DNA from: Bacteroidetes bacterium OLB10 | GTDB taxonomy: Bacteria; Bacteroidota; Bacteroidia; AKYH767-A; OLB10 | NCBI GenBank assembly: GCA_001567275.1 | Contig: LNBX01000008.1 | Location: forward strand, 62,001 to 126,000 | Direction of reading: 5' to 3' | Length of the DNA: 64,000 nucleotides | Part shown: one piece after another, positions 25,830 to 34,465 of the stretch | Layout of the letters: each line of letters begins with the position of its first letter | Position numbering within the stretch: position 1 is the first letter of the stretch | Notes under the pieces: generated by a model | Databases searched by the model: none | Told to the model about the DNA's origin: nothing | The model's input: only the letters and a program-made list of their open reading frames with translations | Made by a program: the position numbers and the translations under genes

Positions 25830-26520
25830 ATGCAGCAAAGAATATTGTTGGTTGATGATGATAAAAACATTTCGGAGATTCTGGAATTTAACCTGAAGAG
25901 TGAGGGGTTTCAGGTAGACAGTGTTTACTCTGCCGAAGAAGCTTTGAAAAAACCTATCAGAGAGTATCAGTTGCTGTTGTTGGACGTAATGATGGGAGGC
26001 ATGTCAGGATATAAATTAGCAGAACAACTGCGAAAAGAAAAAAAATCAGTGCCTATCATTTTTTTAACGGCAAAAGATACCGAGAACGATATGCTTACCG
26101 GATTTTCCGTTGGTGGTGATGACTATATTTCAAAACCGTTTTCCATCAAAGAAGTAATTGCCAGAATAAAAGCTGTTTTGAAACGCACCGGTAATGTTTC
26201 AGGAGAGGAATCAACAGGCAATCTGATTACAATTGGTGCACTTACATTAGACTTGAATACAAAAGAAGTACTGCTGCAAAGCGAAAAAAATTGCACTTAC
26301 GAAAACAGAATTTGAACTGTTGGCATTGTTTGCACAAAAGCCCGACACCTTGTTTTCAAGAGAAAGAATTATTGATATCATCTGGAAAGAGACTCCGTAT
26401 ATTACCGAAAGAACTGTTGACGTTCACATTGTGCGGTTACGAAAAAAACTGGGTAAATACAGTGATGCCATAACCAGTCGCACAGGATATGGTTATCGTT
26501 TTAATGCTGACGTGTTATGA
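25830..26520 (+). CDS. phoB: PhoB-like response regulator, interrupted by a +1 frameshift
   Basis: An OmpR/PhoB-family regulator, probably the DNA-binding partner of the adjacent PhoR. The receiver domain is complete: acidic pocket DDD (9-11), phospho-acceptor Asp52 in LLLDVMMGG, FLTAKD, and Lys102 in SKPFS. The reading frame then breaks at a run of seven A (26284-26290) and reaches a stop at about 26315. Removing one A restores SEKIALTKTEFELLALF and the winged-helix output domain through RTVDVHIVRLRKKLG and RTGYGYRF, giving 229 residues, the normal length. As read, the product would be a receiver with no DNA-binding domain. The stop overlaps the PhoR start by 4 bp. The phoB symbol is by context. 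Confidence 0.87.
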
Positions 26521-28223
26521 TGAAATTAAGTTTCCGGCAGCGGCTGTTCATCTACTTTGCTGTTTTGTTTACTGTTTTTACAGTGGGTATTGCCATTATA
26601 GAACAGTCGCAGGAAAAAGATTACAAAACGGAAGCATTAAAAGAAAAACTAGACGTATATACAAACATTATTCAGGCAGCAATTTCAGGCAATTCTTTAA
26701 AACCGGAAATAGCAGTTGCTTCTGTCAAACAAATGTTGCCTTCTGATTTAAGAATTACGCTTATTGATGCAAAGGGAAATGTGCATTACGACAATAAGGT
26801 TGATGATTACTCCCAAATGGATAACCATCTCAATCGCGAAGAGATTCAATTAGCATTGCAAAATGGCACAGGCAGTTACATTCGTGAGTCCGAATCCACA
26901 CATCAGCCTTATTTGTACTATGCAAAAAAGACCGGTGATACCTATATTCGTGTTGCATTGCAATATAACATTCAGTTGCAGCGGTTCTTAAAAGCTGACA
27001 ATCTGTTTTTGTATTTATTAATAGCTTTATTTGCAATTTCCCTATGGGTAATTCACCGTATTACCAGACAGTTTGGTACTTCCATACAACAACTGCGCGA
27101 CTTCGCTTTGCAACCTTCTGCACATTCCACAAATTTTAGCTCTGACGAACTTGGCGAAATAGGGAAAAAAATCTCGGAGAATTACCAACAAGCCGAAGAA
27201 GGCAAGAAAAATCTTCAGCTCGAAAAACAAAAGCTTTTACAACACATTTCAATTTCTGAAGAAGGAATTTGTTTTATCTCTGCTGCACATCAGGTAGAAT
27301 TTCACAATGGATTATTCATGCATCATCTCAACCAGATTACAGATACGCCACAAAGTAACCCTGCTGTAATTTTACAAGATGAAATATTTTCTTCTTTACA
27401 TCAATTTCTATCTTCTCCTCAGGAAAATTATTTCGAAACCCAAATTAAAAAACAAGGAAAGATATTTTCCTTACGAGCATCAGTTTTTGAAGATAGGAGC
27501 TTTGAGGTTATACTTACTGATATCACCCAGCACGAAAAGACAAAACAGCTTAAGCAGGAGATGACAGGTAATATAGCCCACGAATTGCGCACACCTATCA
27601 CGAGTATCAGAGCTTACTTAGAAACCATTTTAGAACAATCATTACCTGAGGATAAGCAACAGCACTTTATTACACAGGCATACCAGCAAACACTCACGCT
27701 TTCTGAAATGATAAAAGACATGGGTTTGCTTGCCAAAATGGAAGAAGCTCCAAATACTTTTGCTTTGGAAAATGTAAAACTGATACCGTTACTGGAACAG
27801 TTAAAAACAGATGTAGGAGATTCCTTAAAACAGAAGAATATTCAATGGCATTGGCAGCTACCCGACAACATTACTATTCGTGGCAATGCAAGTTTATTGA
27901 ATTCTATTTTCAGAAACCTGATAGAAAACTCCATTCGCTATGCTGGAGAAAGTATCGAAATTAATTTGTCTGTTTTTAATGAAGACCCTGAATTTTACTA
28001 TTTTTCGTTTTATGATACAGGCATGGGCATACCCAACGAGTCACAACTGAATCGTTTGTTCGAACGCTTTTATCGCGTACAGGAAGGCAGAACAAGAGAT
28101 ACAGGTGGCAGCGGTCTTGGATTATCTATTGTAAAAAATGCCATACAATTCCACAGAGGAAGCATCACTGCCAAAAACAGAACAAACGGTGGGCTGGAAT
28201 TTATATTTACGTTGCACAAATAA
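26517..28223 (+). CDS. phoR: PhoR-like sensor histidine kinase
   Basis: A 568-residue membrane kinase with two membrane helices (about 8-28 and 163-182) flanking a sensor region, a HAMP-like linker, a PAS-like domain, and a HisKA/HATPase core: GNIAHELRTPIT with His355, N box NLIENSIRYA, G1 DTGMGIPNES, G2 GSGLGLSIVKNAI. Its ATG overlaps the regulator stop by 4 bp, and it closes the porin-pst-mgsA-phoU-phoB-phoR set, so a phosphate-sensing role is very likely. The extracytoplasmic region is longer than in E. coli PhoR, in which it is nearly absent. The phoR symbol is by context. Confidence 0.88.
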   Translation: MMKLSFRQRLFIYFAVLFTVFTVGIAIIEQSQEKDYKTEALKEKLDVYTNIIQAAISGNSLKPEIAVASVKQMLPSDLRITLIDAKGNVHYDNKVDDYSQMDNHLNREEIQLALQNGTGSYIRESESTHQPYLYYAKKTGDTYIRVALQYNIQLQRFLKADNLFLYLLIALFAISLWVIHRITRQFGTSIQQLRDFALQPSAHSTNFSSDELGEIGKKISENYQQAEEGKKNLQLEKQKLLQHISISEEGICFISAAHQVEFHNGLFMHHLNQITDTPQSNPAVILQDEIFSSLHQFLSSPQENYFETQIKKQGKIFSLRASVFEDRSFEVILTDITQHEKTKQLKQEMTGNIAHELRTPITSIRAYLETILEQSLPEDKQQHFITQAYQQTLTLSEMIKDMGLLAKMEEAPNTFALENVKLIPLLEQLKTDVGDSLKQKNIQWHWQLPDNITIRGNASLLNSIFRNLIENSIRYAGESIEINLSVFNEDPEFYYFSFYDTGMGIPNESQLNRLFERFYRVQEGRTRDTGGSGLGLSIVKNAIQFHRGSITAKNRTNGGLEFIFTLHK

Positions 28224-28247
28224 GATTATGTATAAGATGTAATCTTA
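28221..28247. repeat. Inverted repeat at the end of phoR
   Basis: TAAGATTA (28221-28228, including the phoR stop) pairs perfectly with TAATCTTA (28240-28247) across an 11-base loop. There is no T-run after it, so it is only a possible terminator or mRNA-stabilising hairpin. Confidence 0.4.
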
Positions 28248-28350
28248 AATGGATTGAAATATAATCTATAAAAGTTAAATTAGCTATTCATGCCATCATA
28301 CCATGCTATTTATTGATTTTACCTAAATTTTAAGTTTTGTATGAATTTGA

Positions 28351-28395
28351 ATTAAACAAATGATTAAACAAGTTGCTTAATACAAATGCTTAAAA
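28351..28395 (+). promoter_or_regulatory. Degenerate 12-13 bp direct repeats upstream of the TetR gene
   Basis: Successive units read ATTAAACAAATG (28351), ATTAAACAAGTTG (28363), CTTAATACAAATG (28376) and the start of a fourth, CTTAAAAT (28389). They run directly into the -7 element. Placement fits an autoregulatory operator of the TetR protein; function is inferred. Confidence 0.35.
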
Positions 28396-28403
28396 TATTT
28401 TTG
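28396..28403 (+). promoter_or_regulatory. Bacteroidota -7 promoter element (TATTTTTG)
   Basis: An exact TAnnTTTG match 20 bases before the tetR-type ATG at 28424. Confidence 0.6.
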
Positions 28404-28423
28404 TGCCGTTAATTTGAAATAGC

Positions 28424-29035
28424 ATGGCATCCAGGAATAATAGTAAGATAGCAGAACAGACTACTGAAGAAAGAATTAAAGAGGCGGCACGCAAAGTTTT
28501 TCAAAAGAAAGGTTTTGCGGCTACCCGTACGAGAGATATAGCAGAGGAAGCAGGTATCAATCTTGCATTACTTAATTACTATTTCCGCAGTAAAGAGAAG
28601 CTGTTTGAAATAATTATGCTTGAGACTTTATTCGGATTTATGCAAAATCTTGCTTTTATTATGAATGATGATAAAAGTACTCTTCAGACAAAGGTTGAAC
28701 TGATAGCCTCAGGGTATATAGATTTTATCATCAGGAACCCAAACGTTCCGTTATTTATGCTAAGTGAGATGAGAGCCAATTCAGGAGGTCTACTGAAAAA
28801 ACTTCCGATAAAACAGTTGGTGTCGAATTCAGCATTTCTGAAGCAGCATCGGAAAGCTGTTGAAGAGGGAAAAATTGCAGAGCCGCATCCTTTACACTTT
28901 TTGATGAACCTGTTGGGTCTGATTGTTTTTCCTTTCATAGGTAAGCCAATGTTGCAGGGTATTAGCGGAGTGAGTGATAATCAATTTAAAAAAATTGATG
29001 ATGCAAAGGAAGAAGTATATCCCGGTCTGGATTAA
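28424..29035 (+). CDS. TetR-family transcriptional regulator
   Basis: A 203-residue regulator with an N-terminal TetR helix-turn-helix (about 15-62): RIKEAARKVFQKKGFAATRTRDIAEEAGINLALLNYYFRSKEKLF in outline, which is the standard pattern ending in YYFxSKEKL. The C-terminal ligand and dimer domain is not specific enough to name a ligand. It stands 76 bp upstream of a TolC/HlyD/ABC exporter operon in the same direction, so it most likely represses that operon and itself. Candidate operators are the direct repeats before it and the AATTGATCAATT palindrome before the TolC gene. Confidence 0.9.
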   Translation: MASRNNSKIAEQTTEERIKEAARKVFQKKGFAATRTRDIAEEAGINLALLNYYFRSKEKLFEIIMLETLFGFMQNLAFIMNDDKSTLQTKVELIASGYIDFIIRNPNVPLFMLSEMRANSGGLLKKLPIKQLVSNSAFLKQHRKAVEEGKIAEPHPLHFLMNLLGLIVFPFIGKPMLQGISGVSDNQFKKIDDAKEEVYPGLD

Positions 29036-29069
29036 CACCATGATGAAGGTGAGATAAAATCTATATATT

Positions 29070-29081
29070 AATTGATCAATT
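29070..29081. promoter_or_regulatory. 12-bp palindrome upstream of the TolC gene
   Basis: AATTGATCAATT is a perfect palindrome and overlaps a second one, ATCAATTGAT (29074-29083). It lies 30 bp before the TolC-like start, between the TetR gene and its presumed target, so it is a candidate operator. The sequence is AT-rich, so chance cannot be excluded. Confidence 0.35.
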
Positions 29082-29111
29082 GATTAAGGCAAATAATTAA
29101 TAATTTAACGT

Positions 29112-30392
29112 ATGTCTGATTTCATGCAAAAATGCAAATGGCTGTGTATAATTCTCATGAGTTGTCATTTGGCTTCAGCACAGAATAGTAAAAGTTTAAC
29201 CCTGACAGAATGTGTGGAGAGGGCTAAGAAAAATTATCCTGTAGTAAAGCAGTTTGCATTGATTGAAAAATCCAATGGCTATTTAGTGGCAAATGCAAAA
29301 AAAGGATATCTGCCGCAGTTTAATATTTCAGGTCAGGCAACCTATCAGTCTGATGTAACTGAAATACCTATAAATCTTCCGGGATTGCAAATTCCGGCTA
29401 TGAGCAAGGACCAGTTCAGAGTATATGGAGAAGTTTCGCAGTCGGTTACAGACCTCTTTACTATTAAAGATCAGAGAACATCTTTAAATAATACGAGTGA
29501 AATAGAAGCCAGGAAGACAGAAGTTGAGTTGTATAAACTTAATGATCGAATAAACAATCTGTATTTCGGTGTATTGTTGATTGATGCTCAGCTAAAGCAA
29601 AACCAACTGATTCAATCTGACATTCAGAGAGGAATAGAAAAATTGAATGTTGCCATAGCCAATGGTGTTGCATTGAAAAGTTCAGCAGATAATCTGCAAG
29701 CAGAATTACTGAAAGCACAACAACATTTCATCGAATTAAATGCAACCAGAAAAGGATATACTGATATGCTGGCATTGTTTATTGGCAAACCGGTTGATGA
29801 AAATACTGTTCTTGAAACACCCCAGGCTTTGGTGCTTTCGGATTCAATTCATCGTCCTGAATTGAAAATATTCGATTTGCAGTATAAATCTTATGAAATA
29901 CAGAAGAAATTAATCGCTGACAAAAACTATCCAAGGGTAAGCTTATTTTTTCAGGGAGGATTAGGAAAGCCCGGATTAAATATCCTCAATACTAAGGTTG
30001 CTGATTATTATATGGGTGGCGTAAGGTTAAGCTGGAACATTGCAGGATTTTATACTTACAGAAATGATAGAAGAATACTTGATTTAAACAGGAACGTCAC
30101 TGACATACAACGTGAAACTTTTATGTTTAATACCAACCTCACATTAAAACAACAAAACAGCGAAGTTCAGAAAATGATAAGATTAATTGAAACTGATAAA
30201 AGTATAATTGCTCTGCGTGAAAAAGTAAAATTAACAGTGCAGAATCAGCTTGCTTACGGCACAGCAACAACGAACGATTACCTCAAAGCAGTAAATGATG
30301 AAGACCAGGCAAAACAAAATCAGATACTTCACGAGATACAGCTTTTAATGTCACAATATAATGTACAAATAACATCAGGAATTGAGAATTGA
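29112..30392 (+). CDS. TolC-like outer membrane efflux protein
   Basis: The outer-membrane duct of a tripartite exporter. The 426 residues start with a signal peptide (MSDFMQKCKWLCIILMSCHLASA), followed by two long helical OEP repeats with SLTLTECVERAKKNYPVVKQ at the start, which is the typical first-helix signature, and FGVLLIDAQLKQNQLI. It is the first structural gene after the TetR regulator and ends 4 bp into the HlyD gene frame (overlap near 30389), indicating one operon with the periplasmic adaptor and the ABC parts. Confidence 0.9.
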   Translation: MSDFMQKCKWLCIILMSCHLASAQNSKSLTLTECVERAKKNYPVVKQFALIEKSNGYLVANAKKGYLPQFNISGQATYQSDVTEIPINLPGLQIPAMSKDQFRVYGEVSQSVTDLFTIKDQRTSLNNTSEIEARKTEVELYKLNDRINNLYFGVLLIDAQLKQNQLIQSDIQRGIEKLNVAIANGVALKSSADNLQAELLKAQQHFIELNATRKGYTDMLALFIGKPVDENTVLETPQALVLSDSIHRPELKIFDLQYKSYEIQKKLIADKNYPRVSLFFQGGLGKPGLNILNTKVADYYMGGVRLSWNIAGFYTYRNDRRILDLNRNVTDIQRETFMFNTNLTLKQQNSEVQKMIRLIETDKSIIALREKVKLTVQNQLAYGTATTNDYLKAVNDEDQAKQNQILHEIQLLMSQYNVQITSGIEN

Positions 30393-31390
30393 AAGTGAAA
30401 ATTAATATGAAAGATAATTTAAACAATAATTTGGAAATTGTAATGAATACTGATAAAAAACCAATGAAAAACAGAGGTGATTTTCACTTCTCAGTGCTAA
30501 ACTTTCCATTTAAAATACTTGCAATCGCAATTATTTTATCATCCTGCAACAGCAATAAAGTTTCATTTGATGCTTCCGGAAGTTTTGAAGCAGATGAAAC
30601 CATTGTTTCGTCAGAAGCCACAGGAGTGATAAAAGAGTTTAATGTGGAAGAAGGTCAGCTTTTAAAAGCAGGACAGCATATGGGTTATATTGACAGTACG
30701 CAATTGTATTTAAAGAAGAAACAACTGGAAGCGCAGGTTGCTGCTCTTAAAGGAAAAACTCCTGATATACCGGTTCAGCTCTCAGCATTAAAACAACAAT
30801 TAAAAACAGCTGAAAAAGAAAGGGACCGTGTTGCTAATCTTGTAAAGAACGATGCTGCTACACAAAAGCAACTGGATGATGCAAATGCACAGGTGGAAAT
30901 ACTGAAAAGACAGATAGATGCGCAAAAATCAACCCTGAACATTTCGAGTACAACTATTCAAAAAGATGCACTTCCGTTACAGATGCAGATTGAACAGCTG
31001 AATGATCAACTTGCAAAATGCAGTATCATCAATCCGATAAATGGAACGGTGCTTTCAAAATATGCTGAGATGAACGAAATGACATCAGCTGGTAAACCAC
31101 TTTATAAAATTGCCGATTTGACTTTTATCACATTGCGTGCTTACATCACAGGTAATCAATTGCCGGAAGTTAAGTTGAATCAAAAAGTGAAAGTCCTCAC
31201 AGATGATGGCAAAGGGGGCTACTTAAAAACAGAGGGAACTATAATTTGGATCAGTGACAAAGCTGAATTTACTCCGAAAACCATTCAGACAAAAGATGAG
31301 CGCGCAAATTTGGTTTACGCAATAAAGGTAAAAGTAAAGAATGATGGTACTTACAAAATAGGAATGTATGGCGAAGTTTTGTTAAATTAA
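30389..31390 (+). CDS. HlyD/EmrA-type periplasmic adaptor lipoprotein
   Basis: The periplasmic adaptor (membrane fusion protein) that bridges the inner-membrane ABC exporter and the TolC duct. A long frame of 333 residues is open, but the likely start is the ATG at 30464 (MKNRGDF), which places a lipobox (IILSSC) near residue 27 and gives an inner-membrane lipoprotein. The N-terminal barrel strand ATGVIKEFNVEEGQLLKAGQ, an alpha-helical coiled coil (about 105-180) and a matching strand IINPINGTVLSKYAEMNEM are standard. The GTG upstream at 30389 overlaps the TolC stop, so translational coupling from that start cannot be excluded. Confidence 0.88.
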   Translation: MKVKINMKDNLNNNLEIVMNTDKKPMKNRGDFHFSVLNFPFKILAIAIILSSCNSNKVSFDASGSFEADETIVSSEATGVIKEFNVEEGQLLKAGQHMGYIDSTQLYLKKKQLEAQVAALKGKTPDIPVQLSALKQQLKTAEKERDRVANLVKNDAATQKQLDDANAQVEILKRQIDAQKSTLNISSTTIQKDALPLQMQIEQLNDQLAKCSIINPINGTVLSKYAEMNEMTSAGKPLYKIADLTFITLRAYITGNQLPEVKLNQKVKVLTDDGKGGYLKTEGTIIWISDKAEFTPKTIQTKDERANLVYAIKVKVKNDGTYKIGMYGEVLLN

Positions 31391-31446
31391 CAATTGATAG
31401 TGGAGCATGAAACGTACTTTCAGTTTTTAATTTTCAAATTTCAATT

Positions 31447-32361
31447 ATGAAAAGCGTTGAACTAAACAATATCGTAAAAACCTACAACAAAGGCGAAATC
31501 AAGGCAGTAAATAATGTTTCATTTTCAGTGAACAAAGGTGAATTATTTGGACTGATTGGAGCAGATGGTGCCGGGAAAACGAGTATTTTCAGGATACTTA
31601 CCACATTGCTTTTGCCTGATAGCGGTACAGCCAGCGTAGATGGTTGTGATGTAATAAAAGATTATAGAACAATTCGCAAAAAAGTTGGATATATGCCCGG
31701 CAAATTTTCACTTTATCAGGATTTGTCGGTTGAAGAAAACCTCAACTTCTTTGCCACGGTATTTGATACTACCATTGCAGAAAATTATGAATTGATAAAA
31801 GATATATACGTACAGTTAGAGCCATTCAAAACACGAAGAGCAGGAAAATTATCAGGTGGAATGAAACAGAAATTAGCACTGTGTTGTGCTCTGATACATC
31901 GTCCAAATGTTTTGTTTTTAGATGAACCTACCACCGGAGTGGATGTGGTATCAAGAAAAGAGTTTTGGGAAATGCTTAAAACATTGAAGCAGCAAGGAAT
32001 CACTATTTTGGTTTCCACACCTTACATGGATGAAGCTACACTTTGCGAACGAATCGCATTGATTCAAAGCGGTAGTATAATGATGATTGACACACCCGGT
32101 CAGATCATCAAGAACTATCCTGATAAATTATACGCAGTGAAAGCAGATAACATGAGCCGGTTACAAAATGTTTTGCGAAGCAATGAACAAATTAAGAGTT
32201 GCTATTCGTTTGGCGACTTTCATCACATTACAATGGATAATGTTCAATTGACCGTTGACAATTTGTTGGTTTCGTTACAGAATGAGGGATTGAATGATTT
32301 AGAAGTAAAGGAAATTATTCCAACAATTGAAGATTGTTTTATGAATTTAATGAGCAGCTGA
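31447..32361 (+). CDS. ABC exporter ATPase, first of two
   Basis: A 304-residue ABC ATPase of the drug/multi-substrate exporter type. Walker A GADGAGKTS, Q-loop YMPGKFSLYQDL, signature LSGGMKQKLAL, Walker B VLFLDEPTTGVD and STPYMDEA are all intact, with a C-terminal extension of about 80 residues. In enterobacterial YbhF the two ATPase domains are fused in one chain; here this domain and the next are separate genes 40 bp apart. It works with the two ABC-2 permeases downstream. Confidence 0.92.
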   Translation: MKSVELNNIVKTYNKGEIKAVNNVSFSVNKGELFGLIGADGAGKTSIFRILTTLLLPDSGTASVDGCDVIKDYRTIRKKVGYMPGKFSLYQDLSVEENLNFFATVFDTTIAENYELIKDIYVQLEPFKTRRAGKLSGGMKQKLALCCALIHRPNVLFLDEPTTGVDVVSRKEFWEMLKTLKQQGITILVSTPYMDEATLCERIALIQSGSIMMIDTPGQIIKNYPDKLYAVKADNMSRLQNVLRSNEQIKSCYSFGDFHHITMDNVQLTVDNLLVSLQNEGLNDLEVKEIIPTIEDCFMNLMSS

Positions 32362-32401
32362 GAATTGAATATGGAGAATAAATTACAATTACAAAGAGAA
32401 G

Positions 32402-33202
32402 ATGGAATTAAATAAGGATAATAATAAATCTTTGTCAAATGCCGGATCACAATTGTCAGTTGAAAGGGAAGTAGTTATAAAAACGGATAAATTGACCAAA
32501 CGTTTTGGCGATTTCATTGCAACAAATCAAATTACATTTGAAGTATATTCCGGTGAAATATTTGGTTTTCTGGGTGCAAACGGAGCAGGAAAAACTACTG
32601 CAATGAAAATGTTATGTGGACTTTCTAAACCATCATCAGGTAATGCTACCATTGCAGGGTTTGATATTTATAGGCAGACGGAGCAGATAAAAAGACACAT
32701 CGGATATATGAGCCAGAAATTTTCACTGTATGAAGACTTGACTATCGTGGAAAATATTCAATTCTTCGGAGGTATATATGGATTGTCTGACCAACAACTG
32801 AAAACAAAAAGTAATGAGTTAATAGAGACTTTAGGATTGCAAAAGGAAGCGAATAAATTGGTAAATTCATTGCCATTGGGATGGAAACAGAAATTAGCAT
32901 TTTCTGTAGCGGTGTTACACGAACCCCGGATTGTCTTCTTAGACGAACCTACAGGAGGTGTTGATCCGATAACCAGACGACAGTTTTGGGATTTAATTTA
33001 TCAGGCAGCTGACAAAGGCATTACCATTTTTGTAACAACACACTATATGGATGAAGCTGAATACTGCAACAGAATTTCGATGATGGTTGATGGTGAAATA
33101 AAAGCACTGGACACACCGGCTGACTTAAAGCAGAAATATGCTGTAAGTTCAATGGACGAAGTTTTTTATGAACTGGCAAGAGGAGCTAAGAGGAATGAAT
33201 AG
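32402..33202 (+). CDS. ABC exporter ATPase, second of two, with degenerate signature
   Basis: A 266-residue ABC ATPase. Walker A GANGAGKTT, Q-loop YMSQKFSLYEDL, Walker B VFLDEPTGGVDP and TTHYMDEAEYC are intact, but the LSGGQ signature is replaced by SLPLGWKQKLAF. That substitution is characteristic of the second nucleotide-binding domain of YbhF-type exporters, so it supports pairing with the preceding ATPase as an asymmetric heterodimer. About 20 N-terminal residues before the domain look unstructured, so a later start is possible. Confidence 0.92.
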   Translation: MELNKDNNKSLSNAGSQLSVEREVVIKTDKLTKRFGDFIATNQITFEVYSGEIFGFLGANGAGKTTAMKMLCGLSKPSSGNATIAGFDIYRQTEQIKRHIGYMSQKFSLYEDLTIVENIQFFGGIYGLSDQQLKTKSNELIETLGLQKEANKLVNSLPLGWKQKLAFSVAVLHEPRIVFLDEPTGGVDPITRRQFWDLIYQAADKGITIFVTTHYMDEAEYCNRISMMVDGEIKALDTPADLKQKYAVSSMDEVFYELARGAKRNE

Positions 33203-33319
33203 TGGAGAATTGAAAATTGAAAGTTATTTCATTTGTCAATTAAATCAACAAAATGGTTAATACATTAAATAAATGACTACATAATAATCGGGTAAAGATT
33301 TTGATTATCAATTAAAGGA

Positions 33320-34426
33320 ATGAAGCAGTTTATCACATTCGTTAAAAAAGAGTTTTATCATGTTTTTCGTGACAGGAAATCTTTGATGATGTTATTCGGT
33401 ATGCCCATTGTTCAGATTTTGTTGTTTGGCTTTGCTCTGACCAATGAGATTAAGAATGCGAAGATTGTAATATGTGATTATTCTAATGATGTTACCACTC
33501 AGCAAATCATCAACAAACTGGAAGCTAGTAAAAGTTTTGAAGTACAAAGAGTGGTGTCGGATCATTTTCAGATTGAAAAATCTTTTAAATCAGGAGATAT
33601 TAAACTTGTTATTGTCTTTCCTGAAAATTTCAACCGTGATTTGTTACATCTCAATAAAGCACAGGTGCAGATTATTGCTGATGCTTCAGACCCCAATGCT
33701 GCTAATACATTAACCGGCTATGCTACCAATGTCATAAGAAGTTATCAGCAAGAATTAAGCAGCAATTATTCAGCTCCGATGCAAATTATTCCGGAAGTGC
33801 GGATGCTTTATAACCCTCAACTGAAAGGCGCAACAAATTTTGTTCCCGGAGTGATGGCACTGGTGCTGATGCTTGTTTGTGTTTTGATGACATCTGTTTC
33901 CATCGTCAGGGAAAAGGAGAGAGGAACGATGGAAGTGTTACTGGTTTCGCCCATCAATCCCGTACTGGTTATTATAGCCAAAGCCATTCCATATTTATTG
34001 CTTTCAGTCATAAACTTAGCCGTTATCATTTTAATGAGCGTTACATTGCTGGATATGCCTGTAAACGGCAACATCGTATTGTTGTTTGTTGAAAGTATCC
34101 TGTTTATCATTACAGCTCTTGCCTTAGGATTATTGATTTCAAATTCGGTTGAATCTCAACAGTCAGCCATGCTGATATCCATGATGGGAATGTTGGTGCC
34201 AACGATGTTGTTTACCGGATTCATGTTCCCCATTGAAAATATGCCTGTTGCTTTGCAGTTAATCAGTAACATCATTCCCGCCAAATGGTATTATATCATT
34301 GTAAAATCAATAATGATAAAAGGACTTGGATTTGCATCGGTATGGAAAGAAACTTTGATTCTTACTGTAATGGCCGCTGTTATTTTGGTTATTAGTTTTA
34401 AAAAATTTAAAGTCCGGCTTGAGTAA
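33320..34426 (+). CDS. ABC-2 type exporter permease, first of two (YbhS-like)
   Basis: A 368-residue inner-membrane permease. One N-terminal helix (about 22-42, MMLFGMPIVQILLFGFAL) is followed by a large periplasmic domain (about 45-175) and five C-terminal helices, with VREKERGTMEVLLVSPI, the conserved cytoplasmic loop of ABC-2 permeases. It forms the transmembrane path with the next gene for the TetR-controlled TolC/HlyD exporter. The 117 bp before it is AT-rich with a fragment resembling other junction sequences in this operon. Confidence 0.9.
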   Translation: MKQFITFVKKEFYHVFRDRKSLMMLFGMPIVQILLFGFALTNEIKNAKIVICDYSNDVTTQQIINKLEASKSFEVQRVVSDHFQIEKSFKSGDIKLVIVFPENFNRDLLHLNKAQVQIIADASDPNAANTLTGYATNVIRSYQQELSSNYSAPMQIIPEVRMLYNPQLKGATNFVPGVMALVLMLVCVLMTSVSIVREKERGTMEVLLVSPINPVLVIIAKAIPYLLLSVINLAVIILMSVTLLDMPVNGNIVLLFVESILFIITALALGLLISNSVESQQSAMLISMMGMLVPTMLFTGFMFPIENMPVALQLISNIIPAKWYYIIVKSIMIKGLGFASVWKETLILTVMAAVILVISFKKFKVRLE

Positions 34427-34465
34427 TAAATACAGTTAGTTGATGATTAATCACAATACAAACAA

